DNA of 47,854 nt from Atopobiaceae bacterium UBA1367 (GTDB lineage Bacteria > Actinomycetota > Coriobacteriia > Coriobacteriales > Atopobiaceae), in NCBI GenBank assembly GCA_002305995.1, contig DBRN01000012.1:224232-272085 (forward strand). The letters run 5' to 3'. The notes beneath the pieces were generated by a model. It searched no databases, was not told the origin of the DNA, and saw nothing but the letters and a program-made list of their open reading frames with translations. Within the stretch, counting starts at the first letter, position 1. Each line of letters starts with the position of its first letter. The translations under genes were made by a program, and so were the position numbers. Positions 17,744-25,441 of the stretch are shown in pieces.

Positions 17744-19369
17744 CTAGACGCCATCCGGTCTCTTGGGCATAGGCATGTGGTCGGCTGACGTCCTCCTCGC
17801 AACTTTGTTATACGCAGCCGTGAACGCCTCGATAAACTGCCACGCAGAATCTGGGCAAGCATCTGCCCATGTTTTCACGACCCTTGCGTCGCTGAAGACG
17901 GTCTGGTTGTCTCTGAACCACGCCTTGAACTTATTGCGCTCGGGATTCTGAGACGAGTACACAGAAGAAAGGGGGCCGTTTTCAGTTATTGCCCGATAGG
18001 TGTAGTCGTACGGTGCCAAGTTGCCCCACAAGGGGTCACTGGTGTCGGCTTCGTTTAAATAGTCCCAGATGATTTGCTCGGGTCGGACATCACCTGGGAG
18101 CCGCACTATGTTTCCGCCTTCGCGATAGTATAGACTCGGTACCTGCTCCTTAATCTTCTCCTCAGGCACATCGCCATCGAATACCACAATGCGGTCTTTC
18201 ATGTATGGGTAGTCGTGGCGGTAAAGCTGCAACAGCATGTCACAGCTAAAAGTCGCTTCGATTAGATGCATCCTCGGCCATAAAGCAGGGTGCAGCGTCT
18301 CAATAAGCTCCTGTATAAACCAACGGGCTTCGGCATCCTCGCAGAACACACCCACCCTCGATGGTGACACGCCGGGCGTTCTAACGAACAGGTCGTTTGT
18401 CATTGTGTGCCAAGAAGGGTTCCTGTCAACTTCGAGCACCCTATTGGCATCTGTGAGATAGGAAATCTCGATATCGTTTGGTTCGTCTTTGGTGACGGGG
18501 CTTATCTTGTCGGTGAGAAAGTCAAGTACGACAGTGCTGTGCGTTGTAAATACGACTTGGAACTTACATTTTCCAGCCTCTTTCAACAGTAAGTCAATGA
18601 GCTTCCTCTGTGCGGCAGGGTGCAGCGTGGCATCAACCTCGTCAATGAGCAACAGGCCACCATCCCAATCATTGCCCAATTGCCGCGATAGCCGTTTAAA
18701 CGAGAGAACGGCCATGAGTATCTGACCGAGGTTATCTTGGCCAGCGGAGTTTGCAGAAGGTCCGTAATTAGCAGTCTCAACGCCGGTGCCGCGTTTCTTC
18801 GATTGCGCTATATCGAAGCTGCTAACCGACTGGATTTCCGTAGTGCCGATGCTGAGTATTTCTCGGTATTTATTGATGAACCAGTCGCGGTCTTCGTCCG
18901 AATCCCAATGTTGAGCGCGGCGTCTCAGCATCTTGGCATCGGCCTCACCAAACGGATAGAGCCGTGAAAGCCCGAGATAGATCACTGGCGACTCAAGCTT
19001 CGCCTCCGTGGTCTTACCATCCTCAAGATCACGCTTGGGGATGACGCGAAATCTGGTTCCCTTGTTCTGCCATGCCGTTCTGAACACGACCGACTTTTCT
19101 TGGCCGTGCTCCTCATAATCCAGGCGTATCTTGCTACCTGTCGGATCGTGCTCAGGAGATCCGGAGAACAGCTCGGCGAATTCGCCTCGAAATGCTTTGC
19201 CGATATAGGTCTTCTTCCCAGGCAGTTGCGACGAATTTGCTAGTAAACCCAGTATCGTGGACTTGCCGGTGCCGTTATTGCCAGCAACAGCTGTGAGCTT
19301 CTTGCCTATAACGACCTCACAGTTCTCAAACTGTCGGAAGTCCTCGATGAATAGACGAATTGCCTTCAC
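17744..19369 (-). CDS. OLD-like AAA/ABC-type ATPase with TOPRIM-like domain
   Basis: About 541 residues. It has Walker A GNNGTGKST near the N-terminus, an ABC-like signature around SAGQDNLGQI, Walker B GGLLLIDEVDATLHP and switch His FTTHS: the SMC/OLD type of ATPase. The C-terminal part has VFCEDAEARWFIQEL (the acidic E of TOPRIM) and RIVVFDGDVPEE (D-x-D), suggesting a metal-dependent nuclease as in OLD and GajA. I prefer GTG 19369, nine bases after GGAGG, over TTG 19378, which touches it. It lies 13 bases after the ParB-like gene. The role is probably a DNA-sensing effector; which DNA it recognises is unknown. Confidence 0.82.
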   Translation of the reverse strand: MKAIRLFIEDFRQFENCEVVIGKKLTAVAGNNGTGKSTILGLLANSSQLPGKKTYIGKAFRGEFAELFSGSPEHDPTGSKIRLDYEEHGQEKSVVFRTAWQNKGTRFRVIPKRDLEDGKTTEAKLESPVIYLGLSRLYPFGEADAKMLRRRAQHWDSDEDRDWFINKYREILSIGTTEIQSVSSFDIAQSKKRGTGVETANYGPSANSAGQDNLGQILMAVLSFKRLSRQLGNDWDGGLLLIDEVDATLHPAAQRKLIDLLLKEAGKCKFQVVFTTHSTVVLDFLTDKISPVTKDEPNDIEISYLTDANRVLEVDRNPSWHTMTNDLFVRTPGVSPSRVGVFCEDAEARWFIQELIETLHPALWPRMHLIEATFSCDMLLQLYRHDYPYMKDRIVVFDGDVPEEKIKEQVPSLYYREGGNIVRLPGDVRPEQIIWDYLNEADTSDPLWGNLAPYDYTYRAITENGPLSSVYSSQNPERNKFKAWFRDNQTVFSDARVVKTWADACPDSAWQFIEAFTAAYNKVARRTSADHMPMPKRPDGV

Positions 19370-19382
19370 GCCGCTCAACCTC

Positions 19383-20915
19383 CTAAGTCCAGACCTCGTT
19401 GATAATCAATGCAACGAGCTCAGATTGCCTCACCAAAGATGAGCGATCGACTGGTAGCACTCCATGTGCCCAATTGTGAAGCAAGCTCTCAAATGGAACG
19501 TTCTCATTGATCCATTCGGAGGCAAGAGCCATGTCGGCTCGCCCAGATGTATCAAGCTTCTTCTTTATCGCAGGTTTAGCAGCTTCCTTCACAAAGCTGG
19601 TAAAGGCATTCGGACCAGGATCTTTGCCTTGGGCTTGGCAATACTCACGGGCCACGGTTTCCACCAACAAGCGAAGAGAGAATCCGAGTATGGGGAGCAA
19701 GTGGGTATTGTCGTTAACGTTGCCCAGATACAGCTGGTCAATCCATTCAATCGCCCTATAGAGATCGTTCGACTTGGCTCCCTTTGGTCTGAGTTTACAG
19801 CCGAACATCCTCTTGTTGGCACTATGACTCACCGGCTTCCTGCGAATCGCGCCGCCAGCACTCGTTTCGCCTGATTGGTCCTCGCCTGTTTCCACCTCAT
19901 CTGAATCGCCGGCATCGGACTGCTGCGGCTCGGTGGCTTCTGCTACCGCCTGCGGTTGCGTCACGTTTTGGAAGTCGGGAAGCACAGATTCATCACGCAA
20001 GTCTGCATCAGCTCGAGGTTCGTCAGCCTCGGCATCAATACCGTTGCCATCGCTTTCGCCGGGGACTTCTTCGCCGTCATCAACAGCAGCGTCAAACGGC
20101 AGTCGAGCCTGTCTCGGCCCATCGGGCTCGACGCGCTCCGCAACCTCCTCAACGAGTCGCACACGCGCATCTTTGTCGTATATCGCTCCGACGCCTTTGC
20201 CTTTCAGTATCAAGAGCACATCGAGCAAAAGCTCATCATGATCACCCCGATAGTGCGCATCGTTGACCGTCAAACCAATGTTCAATAACCGCCTAACTTC
20301 GGGCGTGGTGATCAGTCTGCCGAGATTGGTTGGCGGGATTACAGCCGCAGCTTTCCACAAGTCGCCTTGGCCATAGTCTTCCTGCAAGTGTCTGATAAGG
20401 GAAAGCGCACGTGCAGTTTGCGGGTTTCCCTCTTCATTGAAGCGCGTCGTTTGGGCCGAGTTCCATTTCACCGTGCCGACGCCATTGCTCTCGCCACCGT
20501 GGCGCAGTAGAAGAAGCCTGCGTATCTCCTGCTCGTCATCGCATATGCAGCACTCAATGAGTCGATGAGCCTGCATCGCATCCGTCAGCTCTTTAAAATG
20601 AGGTGCCAGTTTGCGATAGTCCTCAGGTATAAGCTCACTGAACAGGGAAAGCTTGATTGCAGTAACGCGGCGGTTTCCCTCGCGAACCCGATATGTACCC
20701 GTTCCCTCTATCGGGCTTACAATAAGCAACTCAGAGGCATTGAGTCCGTGTGCGGCAATGTCACGGGCAAGGTTCAGAATCTTATTGCCAGAGCCAAGCC
20801 TCTGGTCAGTGAGAATCGAATATAGTGCGTCGTCCTCGGTCGACACCGCCTCAAAGCGTGGATTCTCCTCGTTAACGACAAGATTCTCAACATTTATTAT
20901 CTGCCGGTTTTTCAT
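19383..20915 (-). CDS. ParB/Srx-domain protein of a putative defence cassette
   Basis: A 510-residue protein. The N-terminus is a ParB-type nucleotide-binding fold: NPRFEAVSTEDDALYSIL, then YRVREGNRRVTAIKL, where GNRR matches the GERR (CTP-binding) motif of ParB. The middle is helical (to about 280). It is followed by an acidic, low-complexity linker of about 90 residues (rich in D, E, A, Q and S) and a C-terminal helical domain that starts at about 350. It is not linked to a ParA gene or parS-like repeats, so chromosome partition is unlikely. It is the first gene of a ParB - ATPase/TOPRIM - methylase unit. No strong ribosome site precedes the ATG; an AT-rich 170-base leader precedes the gene. 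Confidence 0.75.
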   Translation of the reverse strand: MKNRQIINVENLVVNEENPRFEAVSTEDDALYSILTDQRLGSGNKILNLARDIAAHGLNASELLIVSPIEGTGTYRVREGNRRVTAIKLSLFSELIPEDYRKLAPHFKELTDAMQAHRLIECCICDDEQEIRRLLLLRHGGESNGVGTVKWNSAQTTRFNEEGNPQTARALSLIRHLQEDYGQGDLWKAAAVIPPTNLGRLITTPEVRRLLNIGLTVNDAHYRGDHDELLLDVLLILKGKGVGAIYDKDARVRLVEEVAERVEPDGPRQARLPFDAAVDDGEEVPGESDGNGIDAEADEPRADADLRDESVLPDFQNVTQPQAVAEATEPQQSDAGDSDEVETGEDQSGETSAGGAIRRKPVSHSANKRMFGCKLRPKGAKSNDLYRAIEWIDQLYLGNVNDNTHLLPILGFSLRLLVETVAREYCQAQGKDPGPNAFTSFVKEAAKPAIKKKLDTSGRADMALASEWINENVPFESLLHNWAHGVLPVDRSSLVRQSELVALIINEVWT

Positions 20916-21083
20916 AGCCCAACAATCTATCCACGTATTTTTATCTTTACATTAAAGACCATTGATAGCATGTCCATTCTTCTTAAAACAGGTTTCTTCA
21001 TAGTTTTCGTCATGATTCATGTGCTCGACTATTACTCTCATGCTTAGCCCAGTTTATGCATTTACGCTTCTAATGCTTCAAAG

Positions 21084-21900
21084 CTAGTTGCGCAACCGAT
21101 AGCGGCGTGCGCTCGTTGCTCCGCTCACGGTTATGAGGCCTAGATCAACCAAGTTGCGTAGCAGCGTATCCGTGTACGACGTGCCCATGCCGATTCCGGA
21201 CGCAATTTCTGCTGTCCTCGATGGTCCATTAGCTTCTAGATACTTCAGCACCGCCTTCTGCGCAGTTGTCATCTCTTCTTTGACGCTCTTCACCGCACTT
21301 CGACGGTTCTTCGCCGATCGATACGAGCGGGAGCGTAAGCGTCGAGCGGTCTGGGCCGAAGGCCACATCGTAGTTGGGCTCGTCGTATCCCACCCAGGCC
21401 CAGTCGCCGAATATCTTGTCCATGCCGCTGCCAGCTCGCTCGCCAATCTCCACCATCGCGAACATGCGTATCATGGCCTCGTTGCGCGGATCGGTACTGC
21501 CGGGCTTGCGCGTCTCCTCGATGGGCACGCGGAAGTTGCCTGGGTTCGCGATGGTGATGGCCTCGTCGCTCCACACGCACACCGCGCCACGCCGGTCGAA
21601 CCAGTTGGCGTTGGTGAGCGCGTTCACGATGGCCTCGCGCAGCGCCTCGTGGGCTGGTGCGTCGTCCACGCCGTCCAAGCGGAAGGGCACCTTGAGCGCC
21701 GCCTTGAGCTTGTTGTACACGCGGAAGTAGAAGTCGTACACGTTGCCGGTCCAGTCGCCGGGCTGGCTGGTGAAGCGATCCTCCCAGCGCGTGTCGTGGC
21801 CTGTCTCCTGCCGATAGTCCAGAAAATAATGCGGGAACTCGTATGTGATCCAACGGTCCTCGCCGAACATGAGGAGTCCGGCGCGCGTGGGTCGGAGCTC
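21084..21900 (-). pseudogene. Schlafen-like (AlbA_2/HATPase_c_4) gene, truncated and frameshifted
   Basis: Frame 1 encodes PTRAGLLMFGEDRWITYEFP, then DAPAHEALREAIVNALTNAN, ITIANPGNFRVPIEE and EIGERAGSGMDKIF, the C-terminal ATPase-like domain that follows AlbA_2 in RecG-like/Schlafen-type proteins. At about 21300 the frame shifts, and the end (EEMTTAQKAVLKYLEANGP, ASGIGMGTSYTDTLLRN) is a winged helix in another frame. The N-terminal AlbA_2 domain is absent: sequence upstream of about 21900 belongs to an IS21 remnant on the other strand. A related intact protein is encoded at 28581-30212. Confidence 0.7.
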
Positions 21901-22115
21901 TCCACCGACCTGCCCCTCGACGTCGTTGACCGCAGGCACGAGAGGGAGGGGCCGAGCACGATGACCCTCACGAGCAACACGCCGGCAAGCGGCTGGGACG
22001 AGTCCTTTGACGGCGACGACACGCTGCCGTGCGCCCTCGACCGCGTCTTCGGCAAGGCCTCGGTCCTCACGATGCGCGGCCCGAGCTGCCGCGGACGCGA
22101 GCTCGGCACCTTCTC
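21901..22115 (+). pseudogene. istB: IS21-family IstB helper ATPase fragment
   Basis: About 70 codons read PLDVVDRRHEREGPSTMTLT, SNTPASGWDESFDGDDTLP and CALDRVFGKASVLTMRGPS. This follows the IstB C-terminus (VxxRYExxSTIxTSNxPFxxWxxxFxDDxxxxAxxDRLxHxxxxxxxxGxSYR). The rest of IstB and the IstA transposase are missing. Its left edge coincides with the break in the Schlafen-like gene, so insertion of this element probably destroyed that gene. Confidence 0.6.
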
Positions 22116-22362
22116 TGTGGGGGCGGTTTCCCAGGCGACTAGGCAGCGCGGCATGCAGCCGCAGGCAGTGAAGACATGCAGGCAAGACGGCTGTCGGTGC
22201 CTCGGTGGTCAGCGACGCCCTCGGGGCAGGCTGTCCCAAGGGCACTTCATTCACCAATGGTTGGATTAGTTCGACTCAGGTTGGTTGGATTCGCCCGACT
22301 GGCATAGGGCCGAATTCCCCTGCCGCCAACATCGCTTCGTCTCGTGGGGCGGGCAGAGACGA

Positions 22363-22396
22363 ACAATGCCCGCACCTGTACCAGTACGGGCATTGT
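22363..22396. repeat. hairpin-forming inverted repeat
   Basis: ACAATGCCCG at 22363-22372 pairs perfectly with CGGGCATTGT at 22387-22396 around a 14-base loop. No T-tract follows on either strand. It lies in a 450-base gene-free stretch (22120-22577) between two transposon remnants. Confidence 0.7.
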
Positions 22397-22444
22397 CGAA
22401 TTGCGTCACACATACGTTCATCGGCCTGTCAAGAGGCATAGTTC

Positions 22445-22477
22445 GCCAGCCCCCGGGCAGCTGATCCGGGGGCTGGC
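22445..22477. repeat. strong GC-rich hairpin
   Basis: GCCAGCCCCCGG (22445-22456) and CCGGGGGCTGGC (22466-22477) form a perfect 12-bp stem with a nine-base loop. It could end transcription arriving from either side even without a T-tract, or belong to the end of the adjacent IS110 remnant. Confidence 0.7.
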
Positions 22478-22577
22478 CTCCCTCACCTCCAGGCTTCGGC
22501 TGCGAGCGTGTCCTCGAGTTGGGGCGGCGCGCCCCTCATGCTCGGATGCTCAATGCGACCCGCTCACAGACTCGCGG

Positions 22578-23989
22578 CTACCGGGGCGAGCCCCGGCCCG
22601 CAGTGCGACTCTCTCCGGTACGGGCAGGGTCGCAGACCCCGCGCGCGGCGGGCAGCCAAGGGACGCGCCTGGCCGCCCTCTCGGCGCGGCCTGCGCGCTT
22701 CGCGGGCGGCTGCGCATGTGACCAACGCGAGCTGCCCTGCGCGCCGCAAGCCTTTGGCCGCGGAGGGGATGGCCGTGTCCTCGGGCCGCCCCATGCGGCC
22801 GCCCGCTCGCGCTGCGCCCGCAGCCCGATCGCCCGCATCCAGCGCGCGAGCTCGCTCGCCACCGCCACCTTCGCGACGTTGGCGTGCCTGCCCGCGTCCT
22901 TCGGCGCGTCGCACTTCCTCCTCAGCCGCGCGTCGGCCTCGAGCGCGACGTCCCCGACCTGGGACGGCACCTCGTGGCCGGGGCGCAGGCACCTCCTGTG
23001 CGCGGTCTGGCGGGATGTCGACGAGATGCCCCCGGCGAGCGCGTGGCGCAGGCACCTCCTGTGCGCGGTCTGGCGGGATGTCGACGAGATGCCCCCGGCG
23101 AGCGCGTGGCGCAGGCAGGGGCTGCCCTCCTTGGTGACCTTGCCCTGGCGGCGGCCCTCGCCGCTCGAGCCCTCGGACGCCGTGCGGCCGATCCGGCGCG
23201 ACGCGCGGCGCCCGCCCCTGAGGCGGGGGAGGTCGCCGGCCTCGGCGCACGCCAGGGAGGCCGTCTGCACGTCGACGCCCTTCAGGCGCGTCAGCGCGTC
23301 GACGCAGGGCTTCCGCCTGGGCCTTCCGGCCTCCTCGGCCACCGCCTTCGCCAGCTCCTTGGCGCCTCGCTCCATTCGCTCGACGAGTTCGATCTCCATC
23401 CCCATCGCCATGTTGGGCAGCGGGTCGCCGAGGTCGCGCGAGCGGGCCCACCTCCCCCATGCCGGGGCCCACGTCTCCTTGAGGCTGCCGGAGGGCGTCC
23501 GCTCGTTCCAGGCGAAGCCGTGCCTGGCCAGCGGCGTGCGGCCGCGCCGCCTCGCGGGCCCGACCACGCGGGAGGCGGCGCCGGCGGCGCGGGCCAGGTC
23601 TCGCGCCCCCCGACCTCGGGGTCCGGGACCCAGACGCAGGACGCGTCGCCGGCGGGGTCGCAGGCCTCGCGCGGCACCGCCACGGCGTCGTGGCGGTCGT
23701 CCTCGTGGCGCCTGTCCCTCGGCGGCCTGGGCAGCGCCGAGACGGCGACCACCTCGCATGCCGCCCCCTCGCGCTCCAGGAGCCCACTCAGCCAGGATCC
23801 CGTGCATCCGGACTCGTGGGCGCACCTCACCGGCCCCGGCAGCTTCCCCAGCCGTTCGAGCGGCTCGCGCTCGTGGCCCTCGCCGGAAGGCGCCCTCGAC
23901 CAGGTCTCGCCGCCGCCAGGCCCCAGCGCCTCGCGCGAGACGCTGCGCGCGTGCGCGTCCAGCCCAACGTGAGTGGCATATTCGTTCAT
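22578..23989 (-). pseudogene. IS110-family transposase, frameshifted
   Basis: The start is intact: ATG 23989 with an AAGGGGG site, encoding MNEYATHVGLDAHARSVS, then LPGPVRCAHESGCTG, EVVAVSALPRPPRDRRHEDD and ASCVWVPDPE. These are the DEDD RuvC-like start, the RRxKxDxRD block and the linker of IS110 transposases. Later parts (ALTRLKGVDVQTASLACAEA; GEGRRQGKVTKEGSPCLRHA; RHANVAKVAVASELARWMRA) lie in other frames. The C-terminal part carries a perfect 63-bp tandem duplication. Several frameshifts make it inactive. IS110 elements carry a guide (bridge) RNA in their non-coding ends; one was not recognised here. Confidence 0.7.
22983..23108. repeat. 63-bp tandem duplication in the IS110 remnant
   Basis: Two adjacent identical 63-base units start at 22983 and 23046 (first bases GCGCAGGCACCTCCTGTGCG). 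Read leftward in frame they duplicate 21 residues containing LRHALAGG. The identity of the copies shows that the duplication is recent compared with the frameshifts around it, or that the assembly is collapsed or expanded here. Confidence 0.85.
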
Positions 23990-24151
23990 CGGGAAGCCCC
24001 CTTCTCCTTGTGGCCCTGGCAGCCGCCTTGCAGGCACAAGCGACGCTAGCCCACGGCCCAAGCGCATGGGGGCTTCCTTCCTGTCCTTAGGGGCCGTTGC
24101 TGCCCACGTCGCCGATGAACATATAGTCAAGGTGACGTTGCTGGGCAATGG

Positions 24152-24982
24152 TTAGCTAGGGAATGGCAGTTGGATTCCGTTGTTGGTCATGAATTCGGCT
24201 ATCTGCGCGATGGCTGCTGCGAATTGCACGCCACCATTTACTCCTTTGAGGAAACTAAAAGCTCCTTTGATGATCCCTCGTTTAGGCTCGCCACTTTCCA
24301 TTTGTACACGCACGATTTCAACGTTATCGCGGATATCGGAGATGGTATCCTCGTCTTCAATCTCTGCGTTGGCGGCTTCGAGAATTGCGTCAAGCAAGGT
24401 GTTCAGCTCGCTGGTGTTAAGACCAATCGTTTGGGTAGCATTGACGGTTGATCCTTCTGTGGGTTGGTTAAGTTGCGCAGTCTGCACTGGTCCGTTGAAG
24501 TTGTTTGTAATGCCGTCTCCGCTATCGAGCCCCATTTCAATTCCAATCATATTCAGATGACATTCGATGTTGGTGATAAGCCTACGCGCAACCCTGTCCA
24601 AGAAGGCTTTATACATGTCGGCGAACTTTTTTGAGGCGTACCCATAGAACACGACACTGTCGCCGCGAATGTCCTGGGCTATTAGCTCCTTGAGGATAAG
24701 GTAAACCTGAGCGCTCTCTTCTTCTGGGTCGGTACTGAAAGGCCCGAATATAGCACCATAGTCGTTTGCAACGGCATCAACCTCGCTTGTAGCATCAAAC
24801 CCATCAGGAGTATGTGAGGATACACATTCGTCGAGATAAGCCTTGATAACAGGTTGGGATTCGATTCTCTCAAGGAAACGCCTAAAAGGTGTTGGCAAAT
24901 CGTCCCAACTTGATCGAAGGAGTGTGTTTGACTCCTGGTTGAATAGATAGAGTGTTTTCCTGAGAGTGATCTTATCGCTCAT
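24152..24982 (-). CDS. uncharacterised protein at the end of the defence operon
   Basis: A 276-residue protein with no family I recognise. The N-terminal 130 residues are helical and acidic (PFRRFLERIESQPVIKAYLD; EESAQVYLILKELIAQDIRG). A polar Asn/Gln/Thr-rich segment follows at about 160-190 (NNFNGPVQTAQLNQP, TVNATQTIG), then a charged helix, and an end rich in Gly, Ala and Phe (GAFSFLKGVNGGVQFAAAIA) that could insert into or lie on a membrane. Such polar linkers are common between sensor and effector domains in bacterial defence proteins, which is only an analogy. It overlaps the upstream zinc-ribbon gene by 11 bases, so the two are translated together. By eye its base composition is AT-rich compared with the flanks. 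Confidence 0.7.
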   Translation of the reverse strand: MSDKITLRKTLYLFNQESNTLLRSSWDDLPTPFRRFLERIESQPVIKAYLDECVSSHTPDGFDATSEVDAVANDYGAIFGPFSTDPEEESAQVYLILKELIAQDIRGDSVVFYGYASKKFADMYKAFLDRVARRLITNIECHLNMIGIEMGLDSGDGITNNFNGPVQTAQLNQPTEGSTVNATQTIGLNTSELNTLLDAILEAANAEIEDEDTISDIRDNVEIVRVQMESGEPKRGIIKGAFSFLKGVNGGVQFAAAIAQIAEFMTNNGIQLPFPS

Positions 24983-25433
24983 TGAAGTTGCTCACCCCGC
25001 ATAAAGGACAAACGAATACGGACATCTTGAGTAGCCTCGACACTTTCGACTCTCTGCTACAATGCGAACAAATGACGGTTGCGAGCGCATCAATGGATGG
25101 CTGTAGGATTGGTGCGTCTTCTGGCTTTGGTGGCTTTCCGGCCTTGAATGACACATCCTTTCCTTTTGTTTTACGCTCTAGTTGCTTCATCTCATCGTGA
25201 ATCATTGCGAATGCCTGATTCTTTGCCATAATCAGGGCGACTTCCATAACATCATCTGTGATGTAGTTGTCGGAGGCGATGCCACAAGATGGGCAGCACA
25301 CCTCGAGAACGTCATCAGATTCGTAGTCACCTGGCCTCAGCTTGAAGGGTTCGCCACACTGCGGACATTGCAGCAGGACAAAACCCTCGTCATCGCAAGG
25401 TATCTCAATGGTGAAGCTAAAGTCGTCGTCCAA
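24972..25433 (-). CDS. small multi-zinc-ribbon protein
   Basis: A 153-residue protein from a TTG start with AGGAGA four bases upstream, eight bases after the Res stop codon. It has two candidate zinc ribbons: CPQCG at about 24 paired with CCPSCG at about 47, and CSHC near 123 paired with CPLCG near 142, separated by a charged helix (MIHDEMKQLERKTKGKD). It may bind nucleic acid or tie the last operon protein to the Res/Mod complex. No known family is recognised. Its tight coupling to both neighbours argues for a shared role with the protein that follows. Confidence 0.75.
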   Translation of the reverse strand: MDDDFSFTIEIPCDDEGFVLLQCPQCGEPFKLRPGDYESDDVLEVCCPSCGIASDNYITDDVMEVALIMAKNQAFAMIHDEMKQLERKTKGKDVSFKAGKPPKPEDAPILQPSIDALATVICSHCSRESKVSRLLKMSVFVCPLCGVSNFNER

Positions 25434-25441
25434 AGCTTCTC

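Noticed and set aside
19383..20915. ParB as a chromosome or plasmid partition protein
   Set aside because: No ParA partner, no parS-like repeats, and the gene is joined to an ATPase/TOPRIM and a methylase instead.
22519..24090. Very long open frames on the plus strand, up to about 520 codons
   Set aside because: They are antisense to the IS110 remnant, extremely Arg/Ala/Pro-rich and without family motifs. High GC content leaves such frames open by chance.
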